A stretch of DNA of 64,000 nucleotides from Rubellimicrobium roseum (GCF_006152145.1 NZ_VDFV01000005.1:1-64000); one strand, 5' to 3'. Positions 41,774 through 50,549 are shown, counted from the stretch's first letter. A program made the numbers and translations. Notes: generated by a model not told the origin, from the letters alone.

Positions 41774-43216
41774 CTAAAGGCCTTTGGCGCGATAGCTTTC
41801 GGCCACGCGCCCGATGGCGACCACATAGGCGGCGGTGCGCAGGTCCCCGAGCTCGGGCCGGCTGTGCCAGACCTCGCGCATGGACTGGTAGGCGGTGCGC
41901 ATCGTGTCGTCGAGGCCCGAGCGCACCAGCGTCAGCTCGTCCGCTCCGCGCATGTACTGGCGCTTGAAGTCGGGGTTCAGCGTCCAGCCCAGCCCCTGGT
42001 CCTCGGACAACCGCTCCAGCTCCCGCACGAGCAGCATGTGCTCGGCCTCCTCGGCGCGCCGTTGCATCCGGCCGAAGCGGATGTGGCTGAGGTTCTTGAC
42101 CCACTCGAAGTAGCTCACCGTCACGCCGCCCGCGTTGGCGTACATGTCGGGGATGACCACCGTGCCCTTGTCGCGCAGGATCTCGTCGGCGCCGGCGGTG
42201 ACGGGGCCGTTGGCGGCTTCGATCACCAGGGGCGCGCGGATGCGCCCGGCGTTGCCCTTGTGGATCACCCCCTCCAGCGCGGCGGGGATGAGGATGTCGC
42301 ACTCGGCCTCCAGGAGCGCCGCGCCCTCGGCGTGGAACTTGGTGCCCGGCGCGCCCTCCAGCGTCCCGTTCTTCATCATCCACTGCTTGGCCTGCTCGAC
42401 GTCGATGCCCGTGTCGCACGAGATGGCGCCGTCGCGCTCGACGATGCCGACGACCAGCGCCCCGTCCTCCTCGGACAGGAACTTGGCGGCATGGTAGCCC
42501 ACGTTACCCAGGCCCTGCACCACGACCCGCTTGCCCTCCAGGCCGCCCGACAGCCGGGCGCGGGCCACGTCCTCGGGGTGGCGGAAGAACTCGCGCAGCG
42601 CGTACTGGATGCCGCGTCCCGTGGCCTCCACCCGGCCGTGGATGCCACCCGAGGAGAGCGGCTTGCCGGTCACGCAGGCATTCGCGTTGATGTCGGTCGT
42701 GGCCATCCGCCGGTACTGGTCGGCGATCCAGGCCATCTCGCGCTCGCCGGTGCCCATGTCGGGGGCAGGCACGTTCTGCGCCGGGTGGATGAGGTCGCGC
42801 TTCACCAGCTCGTAGGTGAAGCGGCGGGTGATCTGCTCCAGTTCGTGAACGTCCCAGGCGCGGGGATCGATGCGAAGCCCTCCCTTCGATCCGCCGAAGG
42901 GCACCTCCACCAGCGCGCATTTGTAGGTCATGAGCGCGGCGAGCGCCTCGACCTCGTCCTGGTCGACGGCCATGGCGTAGCGGATGCCGCCCTTCACGGG
43001 CTCCATGTGCTCGGAATGGACGCTGCGGTAGCCGGTGAAGGTGTGGATCGCGCCGCGCAGCCGCACGCCGAAGCGCACCGTGTAGGTGGCGTTGCAGACC
43101 CGGATCTTCTCCTCGAGCCCCGGCGAGAGGTCCATGAAGCGAACCGCGCGCGTGAACATGAGATCCACCGAGTCGCGGAAGCTGGGCTCGGCGGCAGGCA
43201 TGGCGGCGTCCTTCAC
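41774..43216 (-). CDS. Glutamate dehydrogenase (Glu/Leu/Phe/Val family)
   Basis: The 480-residue enzyme has the catalytic lysine motif VEVPFGGSKGGLR near residue 110, PAPDMGTGEREMAW near 150, and the dinucleotide-binding GLGNVGYHAAKFL near 240. The C-terminal part carries ILIPAALEGVIHKGN and MYANAGGVTVSYFEWVKNL. It deaminates glutamate to 2-oxoglutarate and fits with putA and polyamine catabolism upstream and downstream. Cofactor preference cannot be read safely. I keep the GTG ending at 43216 because GAGGAGAG lies just before it; the ATG ending at 43201 is a possible alternative. Confidence 0.93.
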   Translation of the reverse strand: MKDAAMPAAEPSFRDSVDLMFTRAVRFMDLSPGLEEKIRVCNATYTVRFGVRLRGAIHTFTGYRSVHSEHMEPVKGGIRYAMAVDQDEVEALAALMTYKCALVEVPFGGSKGGLRIDPRAWDVHELEQITRRFTYELVKRDLIHPAQNVPAPDMGTGEREMAWIADQYRRMATTDINANACVTGKPLSSGGIHGRVEATGRGIQYALREFFRHPEDVARARLSGGLEGKRVVVQGLGNVGYHAAKFLSEEDGALVVGIVERDGAISCDTGIDVEQAKQWMMKNGTLEGAPGTKFHAEGAALLEAECDILIPAALEGVIHKGNAGRIRAPLVIEAANGPVTAGADEILRDKGTVVIPDMYANAGGVTVSYFEWVKNLSHIRFGRMQRRAEEAEHMLLVRELERLSEDQGLGWTLNPDFKRQYMRGADELTLVRSGLDDTMRTAYQSMREVWHSRPELGDLRTAAYVVAIGRVAESYRAKGL

Positions 43217-43443
43217 GGGGCTCTCCTCGGCTGTCCTCCGACCTGTTGTAGCGCGTGATTCGTTAAAATCCCGTGCAGGCCACGCCAGCGTTTCGGAGTC
43301 TCGCCCATTCGAAAGATAGTTGCCTCATCGTTCGTGGAAATTCGCCATTATGGCTAATTTATGGCTTTCCTTAGATGTTTTCGTCAGGATCAAGGTAGGC
43401 CCGGTTGCGTCGCAGGACTCGGGCCCGTCACCCGGAGATCCTC

Positions 43444-43626
43444 ATGCGCCACGCCGCCCGACACCTGACCGCCTGCCTCCGCGACGAAGACGGAGCCGTC
43501 TCGATGCCCTGGCTCTATGCCGGCCTTCTCGTCCTCGCCCTCGGCGCCATCGCCGGCGAGACCGACCACTCGTGGGAACGGGTGGGCTACGGCAACCTGG
43601 GGCCGCTCAGCTTCTGGCTCCCCTGA
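43444..43626 (+). CDS. Small protein with pilin-like 'DEDGA' N-terminus
   Basis: The 60-residue frame has a good GGAGATCCTC site and reads as LTACLRDEDGAVSMPW followed by a hydrophobic helix and a short polar end (GYGNLGPLSFW). The charged DEDGAV just before a helix is the N-terminal character of Flp-type pilins and TadE/G proteins, here without any further domain. Function is unknown. It lies in a less GC-rich spot between divergent glutamate dehydrogenase and further small genes. Confidence 0.5.
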   Translation: MRHAARHLTACLRDEDGAVSMPWLYAGLLVLALGAIAGETDHSWERVGYGNLGPLSFWLP

Positions 43627-43632
43627 CGCATG

Positions 43633-43659
43633 TTAAGATATTGGTAATCCTAATTTAAC
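43633..43659. promoter_or_regulatory. CtrA-like box upstream of a small-protein gene
   Basis: TTAA-N7-GTAA (43633-43647) differs by one base from the CtrA consensus TTAA-N7-TTAA. A TTAAC half-site follows at 43655-43659. In alphaproteobacteria CtrA controls pilus and motility genes, and this site precedes a pilin-like small gene. The match is short and could be chance. Confidence 0.3.
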
Positions 43660-43732
43660 CCGCCCTTAGGCGGCGGGACCCATTCCTGAGGGCAGGCGGG
43701 CGCACAGGCCCGCGACTCGAAGGATGACGCCC

Positions 43733-43942
43733 ATGCTCCCGCTCCCCCCCGCCCTCCTTGACGAGGACGGCTCCGCCCATGGCCCCGCCGTGCTCCTCCT
43801 CACGCTTCTGGCGGTCCTGCTCGCCCAGTCCACGACCGCCCAGGTGCAGGGCTTCATGGATCGCGCCTGGGACCGGATGGAGGAGCAGCTCGTCCATCTT
43901 CCCCCGCCCGCGGGTTTCGCCGGCCAGCGACCCGGCCTATGA
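43733..43942 (+). CDS. Small hydrophobic protein, second 'DEDG' peptide
   Basis: This 69-residue frame reads MLPLPPALLDEDGSAHGPAV, then a hydrophobic stretch (LLLTLLAVLLAQST) and the amphipathic QVQGFMDRAWDRMEEQLVH. AAGGA lies 8 bases before the chosen ATG; an ATG at 43724 is also in frame. The layout (charged DEDG then helix) recalls the neighbouring 43444 gene. I recognise no family. Confidence 0.45.
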   Translation: MLPLPPALLDEDGSAHGPAVLLLTLLAVLLAQSTTAQVQGFMDRAWDRMEEQLVHLPPPAGFAGQRPGL

Positions 43943-43949
43943 TCGGGCG

Positions 43950-44288
43950 ATGCGCTCCCTCCTGCCTCTCCTCCTCTTGGCCGCCTGCGCCGAGTTCCCC
44001 GTGCTGGACGCCCGCATTCCCGCGGCCGAGCGCGCGGCGCCCCCGCCGCCCCTCGTGCCCCTGGACGGGGTCCTGGCGCAGGCCGAGGCGGTGCCCCCTT
44101 CGGCCCCCGCGGGCGACCTCGCCGCCCGCGCCCAGGCGGTCTCGGCCCGCGCGTCGGCCCTGCCCGCGCCGGCCGCCTCCAACGCGCGGCTCGCCGACCT
44201 CGCCGTCCGCGCCCAGGCGCTGCGCGAGGGAGGCCTTTCGGAGGCGGAGCGCGCCCGCCTGGGTGCCTCCGGCCCTTCGTTGCCATGA
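43950..44288 (+). CDS. Small Ala-rich putative lipoprotein
   Basis: The 112-residue product starts MRSLLPLLLLAACAEFP, a lipoprotein signal with a lipobox LAAC, so the mature chain would start at Cys13. The rest is rich in Ala, Pro and Glu with predicted helices (DLAARAQAVSARASAL). No family is recognised. It lies 7 bases after the end of the small DEDG gene. Confidence 0.5.
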   Translation: MRSLLPLLLLAACAEFPVLDARIPAAERAAPPPPLVPLDGVLAQAEAVPPSAPAGDLAARAQAVSARASALPAPAASNARLADLAVRAQALREGGLSEAERARLGASGPSLP

Positions 44289-44342
44289 CGAAACGGACGG
44301 GGTAACGCTCCCGCGCGTTTCCCGTCCGAAAGGTGTCCTCCC

Positions 44343-45629
44343 ATGACCGCTCCCCTCCGCATCGGCATCGCCGGCCTCGGCACCGTGGGGGCGGGGGTGG
44401 TCCGCATCCTCCAGACGCACCGCGACCTTGTGGCCGCCCGCGCGGGGCGTCCCATCGAGATCGTCGCCGTCTCGGCCCGCGACCGGGGCCGCGACCGGGG
44501 CGTGCCGCTCGACGCCTATGCCTGGGAGGCCGACCCCGTGGCGCTCGCCCGCCGCCCGGACCTCGACGTCTTCGTGGAGCTGATGGGCGGCCACGAGGGC
44601 GCGGCCAAGGACGCGATCGAAGCCGCGCTGACCCAGGGCCGCGACGTGGTGACGGCCAACAAGGCGCTCCTCGCCCACCATGGCCAGGCGTTCGCGCGGA
44701 CGGCCGAAGCCTCGGGCCGTGTCCTGCGCTTCGAGGCCGCCGTCGCGGGCGGCATCCCCGTCATCAAGGCCCTGACCGAGGGGCTCGCGGGCAACCAGAT
44801 GACCCGCGTCATGGGCGTGATGAACGGCACCTGCAACTACATCCTGACCCGGATGGAATCGGCGGGCCTTCCTTATTCCGAAGTCTTCGAGGAAGCCCGC
44901 GCCCTGGGCTACCTCGAGGCCGACCCCCGGCTCGACGTGGACGGCATCGACGCGGGCCACAAGCTGTCGCTCCTCGCGGCCATCGCCTTCGGCACGCAGG
45001 TCGCCTTCGACGCCGTGGAGCTGGAAGGCATCGGCTCGGTGACGATCGAGGACATCCGCCATGCCGCCGACATGGGCTTCCGGATCAAGCTTCTGGGCGT
45101 CGCGCAGATGACCGGCCGGGGGCTGGAGCAGCGGATGCAGCCCTGCCTCGTGCCGGCGACCTCGCCGCTGGGGCAGCTTCAGGGCGGCACCAACATGGTG
45201 GTGCTGGAAGGCGACGCCGTGGGCCAGGTCGTCCTGCGCGGCCCCGGCGCGGGGGCTGGCCCCACGGCCAGCGCCGTGCTGTCGGACCTCGTGGACATCG
45301 CGCGGGGCAATCGCCTGCCGACCTTCGGCCAGCCCGCCGCGACGCTGCGGCAGGCGCGGCCCGCCAAGGCGGCGGTCCCGGCGCCCTACTACCTGCGGCT
45401 CCAGCTCGTGGACAAGCCGGGCGCGCTGGCCAAGGTCGCGCGCGTCCTGGGCGATTCCGGCATCTCCATCGACCGAATGCGGCAGTACGGGCACGAAGAC
45501 GCGACCGCCCCCGTCCTGATCGTCACCCACAAGACGACCCGCGCCGCGCTCGACGAGGCGATGGCCGCCTTCCCCGAAACCGGCGTGCTGGCGGGCGATC
45601 CGGTGGCGCTGCGCATCGAGCAGGTCTGA
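44343..45629 (+). CDS. hom: Homoserine dehydrogenase with C-terminal ACT domain
   Basis: The 428-residue enzyme reduces aspartate semialdehyde to homoserine, the branch to threonine and methionine. It has the N-terminal GLGTVGAGVVRIL nucleotide motif, the VTANKALLAHHG loop, the substrate motif GVMNGTCNYILTRM and YLEADPRLDVDGIDAGHKL. A C-terminal ACT domain (YYLRLQLVDKPGALAKVARVLGDSGISI) gives likely feedback by threonine. AAAGG precedes the ATG. Nearby glpX and recJ recur next to hom in related genomes. Confidence 0.96.
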   Translation: MTAPLRIGIAGLGTVGAGVVRILQTHRDLVAARAGRPIEIVAVSARDRGRDRGVPLDAYAWEADPVALARRPDLDVFVELMGGHEGAAKDAIEAALTQGRDVVTANKALLAHHGQAFARTAEASGRVLRFEAAVAGGIPVIKALTEGLAGNQMTRVMGVMNGTCNYILTRMESAGLPYSEVFEEARALGYLEADPRLDVDGIDAGHKLSLLAAIAFGTQVAFDAVELEGIGSVTIEDIRHAADMGFRIKLLGVAQMTGRGLEQRMQPCLVPATSPLGQLQGGTNMVVLEGDAVGQVVLRGPGAGAGPTASAVLSDLVDIARGNRLPTFGQPAATLRQARPAKAAVPAPYYLRLQLVDKPGALAKVARVLGDSGISIDRMRQYGHEDATAPVLIVTHKTTRAALDEAMAAFPETGVLAGDPVALRIEQV

Positions 45630-45634
45630 AGGCT

Positions 45635-46249
45635 TCAGCCGTCTTTGAGTCGCGCGACCTCGGCCTCCAGCTCGGCGATGCGCGACTCCAGCCGCTCCAT
45701 CGCCGGGGCGATCTCCTCGGCGGTCCAGCGCGGGACGATCCCCTGCGGGCAGTTCCAGTCGAAGGCCCCGACGGCGATCACCAGCACCCGCTCGACCCGC
45801 GCGCGCCAGCGCGGGTCTTCCACGGCCGCCATCACCTCGGCCACTTCGTCGGGCTCGCCCACCCGCACCCGGCCCAGAAGCTTGAGCCTCGCGCGCCGCG
45901 GATAGTCGACGGCGAACAGCGCCACGCGGTCGTCGCCGGCGAAATTGCCCAGCGAGATGTACTGCCGGTTCCCCCGGAGGTCGGCAAAGGCGATGCGGTC
46001 CGGCCCCAGCACGCGCAGGAACCCCGGCGGCCCACCCCGGTGCTGGACATAGGGCCAGCCCGAGGCTCCCACGCTGGCGATATAGACACTGTCGCGCTGG
46101 CGCAGGAAGGCGATCTCCTCCGGGCCCAGCCGGTCCGGCTCCTCGATCTCACCTGCCTCCGGCACGCCCAGCGCGGCCGGGCTGCGCTCGCGCGCCTGCG
46201 CCGCCCGGACCTCCGGAGTGAAGAGCAGCGCCTGATAGCGTCGCGTCAT
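45635..46249 (-). CDS. Pyridoxamine 5'-phosphate oxidase-like FMN-binding protein
   Basis: The 204-residue protein belongs to the PNPOx-like split-barrel FMN-binding fold. It has RDSVYIASVGASGWPYVQHRGG, FADLRGNRQYISLGN, LFAVDYPRRARLKLLGRVRVG and a C-terminal coiled end (MERLESRIAELEAEVARLK). Members reduce or bind flavin and are often annotated without function. GGGGGAGG precedes the ATG ending at 46249. Its stop lies 6 bases from that of hom, to which it is convergent. Confidence 0.82.
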   Translation of the reverse strand: MTRRYQALLFTPEVRAAQARERSPAALGVPEAGEIEEPDRLGPEEIAFLRQRDSVYIASVGASGWPYVQHRGGPPGFLRVLGPDRIAFADLRGNRQYISLGNFAGDDRVALFAVDYPRRARLKLLGRVRVGEPDEVAEVMAAVEDPRWRARVERVLVIAVGAFDWNCPQGIVPRWTAEEIAPAMERLESRIAELEAEVARLKDG

Positions 46250-46398
46250 GGTCGACCTCCCCCTGTCATCCTGCCCCATCCAGGCCCCCGCGCAGCCCCG
46301 ACCTTGGCATGATCCGGCCCGTTAGCGCTCCCAGTCCTTCACGCGGGCGCGACCGCAGGCTACCCCTGCGCGCGACCCGATCCCAGAAGGACCCTTCC

Positions 46399-47361
46399 AT
46401 GGCCGACCAGCCCGAATTCCACGACCGCATGCTGTCCCTGGGCCTCGCCCGGGTCTCCGAGGCCGCCGCCATCGCCTGCGCCGACCACATCGGCCGGGGC
46501 AACGAGAAGGCCGCCGACCAGGCCGCCGTCGACGGGATGCGCCGCCAGCTCAACATGCTCGACATCAAGGGCGTCGTCGTGATCGGCGAGGGCGAGCGCG
46601 ACGAGGCGCCGATGCTCTACATCGGCGAGGAGGTGGGCACCGGCCAGGGCCCCGCCGTGGACATCGCGCTCGACCCGCTGGAGGGGACCACGCTCACCGC
46701 CCGCGACATGCCCAATGCGCTCGCCGTGGTCGCCATGGCCCCGCGCGGCACGCTCCTGCACGCCCCCGACGTGTACATGGAGAAGCTCGCCGTTGGGCCG
46801 GGCTACAAGCGCGGCGTGGTCACGCTCACCATGACCCCGTCCGAACGCGTCTCGGCGCTCGCATCCTCCAAGGGCGTCTCGACCCGCGACATCACCGTCT
46901 GCATCCTCGACCGGGAGCGTCACGCCGAGATGATCGCCGAGGTGCGCTCCACGGGCGCCAAGGTGCGGCTGATCACCGACGGCGACGTGGCGGGCGTCAT
47001 GCACTGCGCCGAGCCGCGCACCGGCATCGACATGTACATGGGCTCGGGCGGCGCGCCCGAGGGAGTGCTGGCGGCGGCGGCGCTCAAGTGCATGGGCGGG
47101 CAGATCTACGGCAAGCTCCTGTTCCGCAACGACGACGAGAAGGCGCGGGCGACCAAGGCCGGCATCACCAACTTCGACCGCGTCTACACCCGCGACGACA
47201 TGGTAACGGGCGACGTGATCTTCGCGGCGACCGGCGTGACGGACGGCTCGCTCCTCACGGGGATCAAGCGCACGCCCGAATCGATCACCGTGGAAACGGT
47301 GCTGATGCGCTCCAAGACCGGGTCGGTCCGCCGGATGAGCTACACCAACCCGATCCGCTGA
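46399..47361 (+). CDS. glpX: Class II fructose-1,6-bisphosphatase
   Basis: The 320-residue GlpX hydrolyses fructose 1,6-bisphosphate in gluconeogenesis. The metal-binding and catalytic motifs are GEGERDEAPMLYIGE near residue 70, DIALDPLEGTTLTA near 97, and the C-terminal GGAPEGVLAAAALKCMGGQI. AAGGACCCTTCC precedes the chosen ATG, and an in-frame ATG at 46309 adds 30 unlikely residues. Confidence 0.95.
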   Translation: MADQPEFHDRMLSLGLARVSEAAAIACADHIGRGNEKAADQAAVDGMRRQLNMLDIKGVVVIGEGERDEAPMLYIGEEVGTGQGPAVDIALDPLEGTTLTARDMPNALAVVAMAPRGTLLHAPDVYMEKLAVGPGYKRGVVTLTMTPSERVSALASSKGVSTRDITVCILDRERHAEMIAEVRSTGAKVRLITDGDVAGVMHCAEPRTGIDMYMGSGGAPEGVLAAAALKCMGGQIYGKLLFRNDDEKARATKAGITNFDRVYTRDDMVTGDVIFAATGVTDGSLLTGIKRTPESITVETVLMRSKTGSVRRMSYTNPIR

Positions 47362-47374
47362 GGGCTGGCGTGGC

Positions 47375-47437
47375 CGGGGGGCGCCGCCCCCCGCGCGTGC
47401 CGCGCTGCCCCCGGGATATTTGGGACCGAAGGAAGCA
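47375..47437 (+). repeat. Hairpin plus CCCGGGATATTTGG intergenic motif after glpX
   Basis: CGGGGGGC-GCC-GCCCCCCG (47375-47393) is an 8-bp stem with a 3-base loop starting 14 bases after the glpX stop. It is followed by CCCCCGGGATATTTGGGACCGAAGGAAG, a motif I remember at many gene ends in Rhodobacteraceae. It probably marks transcription end or an RNA-processing signal, but lacks the usual T-run. The remaining gap to recJ (47438-47693) shows no supported gene. Confidence 0.5.
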
Positions 47438-47693
47438 GTAATCCTTTCTTAATCTCGTTGTGCCAAGGTGGGCGCGCGGTACAGGCGGGGACGCCGATGA
47501 CCGCACCGAAGGAAGGGCCGCTCCCGTCTCCAGGGCGAGGAGCGACCTGATCCGTGCCTTCCGTCGGTTCCAAACAACCCGGGGAAGTCGCCATCGGCGA
47601 CGGGGGGTAGCGCCCCTCCTGCGACGGCTCACCGCCAGGGCACCCGTCACCGGCCCCTTGCCATCGATGGCACAGCCGGGCGACACCTCCCCC

Positions 47694-49436
47694 ATGCCCG
47701 CCTTCCTCGACGTTTCCGATTCGCTCACCGGCCGCCGCTGGATCGGCCCCAGCCTCGAGGAGGACCGCCTGGCCGAGGCCATGGCCCGCGACGCCCGCCT
47801 CGACCGGGCCGTGGCCCTCACCCTCGTGCGGCGCGGCGTCGGGCCCGACCAGGCCCAGGGCTTCCTCGACCCCAAGCTCCGCGACCTGCTGCCCGACCCG
47901 CTCACGCTGCGCGACATGGCCCTGGCCGCGGACCGTCTCCTCCAGGCCGTTGACCGGCGCGAGCGCGTGGCCATCTTCGCCGACTACGACGTGGACGGCG
48001 GCGCCTCGGCGGCGCTCCTCCTCGTCTGGCTGCGCCACTTCGGCCTGCGCGCCACGCTCTACATCCCCGACCGCATCGAGGAGGGCTATGGGCCCAACGA
48101 GCCCGCCATGGCCCGCCTTGCCAGCGCCCACGACCTGATCCTCTGCGTCGACTGCGGCACGCTCTCGCACGGGCCGATCGACGCGGCGGCAGGCTGCGAC
48201 GTAGTCGTGCTAGACCACCACCTGGGGGGCGAGACGCTGCCCGCCTGCCTCGCCGTGGTGAATCCCAACCGGCAGGACGAAACGGGCGACCTCGGCCACC
48301 TCTGCGCGGCCGGCGTCGTCTTCCTCCTCCTCGTCGAGGCCAACCGCCGCCTCAAGGCGGACGGCCGGCAGGGCCCCGACCTCATGGCGCTCCTCGATCT
48401 CGTGGCTTTGGCCACGGTGGCCGACGTGGCCCCGCTCACCGGCGTCAACCGCGCGCTCGTGCGACAGGGCCTCGTCGTCATGGGCCAGCGCAAGCGCCCC
48501 GGAATCGCCGCGCTCTCCGACATCGCGGGCCTCAGCACCGCGCCCACCTGCCACCACCTGGGCTATGTTCTGGGGCCCCGCGTCAACGCCGGGGGCCGCG
48601 TGGGCAAGGCCGACCTCGGCGCCCGCCTCCTCGCCACCGACGACCCGCACGAGGCGCAGGCCTTGGCCGAACTCCTTCACGCCCACAATGCCGAGCGGCG
48701 CGAGATCGAGGCCGGCGTCCAGGCCGCCGCCCTCGCCCAGGCCGAGTCGCGCGCCGATGGTCCCCTCGCCTGGGCCGCGGGCGAGGGCTGGCATCCCGGC
48801 GTCGTCGGCATCGTTGCCGCGCGCCTCAAGGAAGCGCTGAACCGTCCCTCCGTGGTGATCGCGCTCGATGGCGGCATCGGCAAGGGCTCGGCCCGCTCCG
48901 TGCCCGGCGTGGACATCGGCGCCGCGATCCAGCGCGTGGCCGCCGAAGGGCTCCTGCTGCGCGGCGGCGGCCACCGCATGGCCGCGGGCCTTACGGTCGA
49001 GCAGGACAAGCTCGCCCCCGCGATGGCGCGGTTGGCCGAACTCCTCGCGCGCCAGGGCGCCGGCGCCACCGGCCCGCGCGACCTGTCGCTGGACGGGCTG
49101 CTGATGCCCAAGGCCGCGCAGCCCCCCCTCGTCGAGACCATCGAGCGCGCGGGCCCCTTCGGCGCGGCCGCCCCTTCGCCGCGCTTCGCCTTCTCGGACC
49201 TTGCGGTCTCCATGCAGCGCATCGTCGGCAACGGGCATCTCAAGCTGGCCTTCACCGACGGGATGGGCGGGCGGCTCGATGCCATCGCCTTCGGCGCGGC
49301 CGAGGGTCCGCTGGCCAAGCTCCATCCCGGCGCGGGGCGCTTCCACGTCGCCGGAAGGCTCGAGATCAACACGTGGCAGGGCCGCCGCAACGTCCAGCTT
49401 CTCCTTGAGGACGCGGCCCCCGCCGGGCGGCGCTGA
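47694..49436 (+). CDS. recJ: RecJ, single-stranded-DNA exonuclease
   Basis: The 580-residue 5'-3' exonuclease acts in recombination and mismatch repair. The DHH-family motifs are ADYDVDGGASAALL near residue 98, VDCGTLSHGPID, VVLDHHLGGETLP near 176 and the C-terminal GGGHRMAAGL; RVNAGGRVGKADLGARLL also fits RecJ. I chose the ATG at 47694 (MPAFLDVSDSLTGRRW). An in-frame ATG at 47667 adds 9 residues and cannot be excluded. Confidence 0.94.
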   Translation: MPAFLDVSDSLTGRRWIGPSLEEDRLAEAMARDARLDRAVALTLVRRGVGPDQAQGFLDPKLRDLLPDPLTLRDMALAADRLLQAVDRRERVAIFADYDVDGGASAALLLVWLRHFGLRATLYIPDRIEEGYGPNEPAMARLASAHDLILCVDCGTLSHGPIDAAAGCDVVVLDHHLGGETLPACLAVVNPNRQDETGDLGHLCAAGVVFLLLVEANRRLKADGRQGPDLMALLDLVALATVADVAPLTGVNRALVRQGLVVMGQRKRPGIAALSDIAGLSTAPTCHHLGYVLGPRVNAGGRVGKADLGARLLATDDPHEAQALAELLHAHNAERREIEAGVQAAALAQAESRADGPLAWAAGEGWHPGVVGIVAARLKEALNRPSVVIALDGGIGKGSARSVPGVDIGAAIQRVAAEGLLLRGGGHRMAAGLTVEQDKLAPAMARLAELLARQGAGATGPRDLSLDGLLMPKAAQPPLVETIERAGPFGAAAPSPRFAFSDLAVSMQRIVGNGHLKLAFTDGMGGRLDAIAFGAAEGPLAKLHPGAGRFHVAGRLEINTWQGRRNVQLLLEDAAPAGRR

Positions 49437-49454
49437 CGCAAGGAAAGCGCGCGG

Positions 49455-49580
49455 GGCCCCTTGCCCTCCCCCGCGCCTTTGTCTAGAGAGCCCCTACCTG
49501 CCGCGGCCCGTTCGTCTATCGGTTAGGACACCAGGTTTTCAACCTGGGAAGAGGGGTTCGACTCCCCTACGGGCTGCCAG
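49455..49580 (+). repeat. 126-bp direct repeat, copy 1 (tRNA-Glu plus its upstream)
   Basis: The 50 bases in front of the tRNA (from GGCCCCTTGCCCTCC on) and the tRNA-Glu with the next base are repeated at 50603-50728 with only a few differences in the leader. A TTGCCC (49461-49466) and TCTAGA (49482-49487) in both copies may form the tRNA promoter. The two copies enclose the RTX-like gene. Confidence 0.85.
49505..49579 (+). tRNA. tRNA-Glu (anticodon UUC), copy 1
   Basis: The cloverleaf starts GGCCCGT and ends ACGGGCT with G and CCA encoded. The anticodon arm is CCAGG-TTTTCAA-CCTGG with TTC, and the T-loop is GGTTCGACTCC. The first acceptor pair is G-U. Length 75. It is identical to the copy at 50653. 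Confidence 0.95.
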
Positions 49581-49739
49581 TAATCTCATGACACAGGCCG
49601 AAATGGCACGCACCGCAGCATTGATTGCGTAACCGCTTGGCAATCGTCGCACAGGTGTGGTCCAAACGGATCGAGGCCCCGCCTGACGCCCGTGTCGGGA
49701 TCTGGCCGCCCGAGGCAGTCAAACGAGAACGCGAGCAGA

Positions 49740-50549
49740 ATGGCTTTCTTCCGGATCTACGACGCGGCCGGCGTCGGCCTGAACAGTGACATCGAATCGA
49801 TCTTTCCGTCCGGCGACGACTTCGACGTCACCGGCATGGACTACGACCTGCTGTCGGACGACCGCGCCCGATTCAGCGGCATGCTGGACAACGGCCTGTC
49901 GTTCCGGGCCATCGTGTCGGATATCCGCGCCGAGCCGGCCCTGCGCTCGATGGATTTCCTGAGCAACGGCGCGATGGTCATGACTCTGTCGCAGCTCCGG
50001 ATACCGGTCGACGACGACTCCGGGTTCGATCGCATCCTCGCCGGCGCGGACGAGATGATCGGCAACCGCTACGCCGACGTGCTCGAAGGCGAAGGCGGCA
50101 ACGACATCCTGCGGGGCGGTGGCGGCAACGACCGGCTGCGCGGCGGGGACGGCAACGACCTGCTTCAGGGCGGCGCGGGGGCGGACAAGCTCAACGGCGG
50201 CGTCGGAAAGGACCGCCTCGACGTGGGCCTCGACGCCCAGGCGGACACCATCGTCTTCTCCGGCGCCCGGCACAGCGCCGTGGGACGGGGCCGCGACGTC
50301 GTGGTGAACTTCGACAGAGGCGAGGACCACGTCGATCTGCGCGCCCTCGACGCCCGCAGCGACACCTTGGGCGACGACGCCTTTCTCTGGGGCGGCCAGA
50401 CCCGGGCCGACCGCAGCCTCTGGTGGGTCGCGACCGACAGCGGCGTGATCCTCAAGGGCGACCTGGGCGGCGACGGCGACAGTCGGGCCGACTTCGAGAT
50501 CATGCTCAACGGCATCGACGCGCTCTCGAAGGGCGACATCCTTCTCTGA
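49740..50549 (+). CDS. RTX-type calcium-binding repeat protein
   Basis: The 269-residue protein has an N-terminal segment of about 115 residues with no recognised family, then hemolysin-type calcium-binding nonapeptide repeats (GGNDILRGG, GGNDRLRGG, GNDLLQGGAGADKL, NGGVGKDRL). The C-terminal part has strands of the kind seen after RTX repeats (DTIVFSG, VVNFDRGEDHVDLRAL). No signal peptide is present; such proteins are secreted by type I ABC systems, for which no genes are in the window. The gene sits alone between two tRNA-Glu repeats. The ribosome-binding site is weak (GAGAACGCGAG). Confidence 0.8.
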   Translation: MAFFRIYDAAGVGLNSDIESIFPSGDDFDVTGMDYDLLSDDRARFSGMLDNGLSFRAIVSDIRAEPALRSMDFLSNGAMVMTLSQLRIPVDDDSGFDRILAGADEMIGNRYADVLEGEGGNDILRGGGGNDRLRGGDGNDLLQGGAGADKLNGGVGKDRLDVGLDAQADTIVFSGARHSAVGRGRDVVVNFDRGEDHVDLRALDARSDTLGDDAFLWGGQTRADRSLWWVATDSGVILKGDLGGDGDSRADFEIMLNGIDALSKGDILL

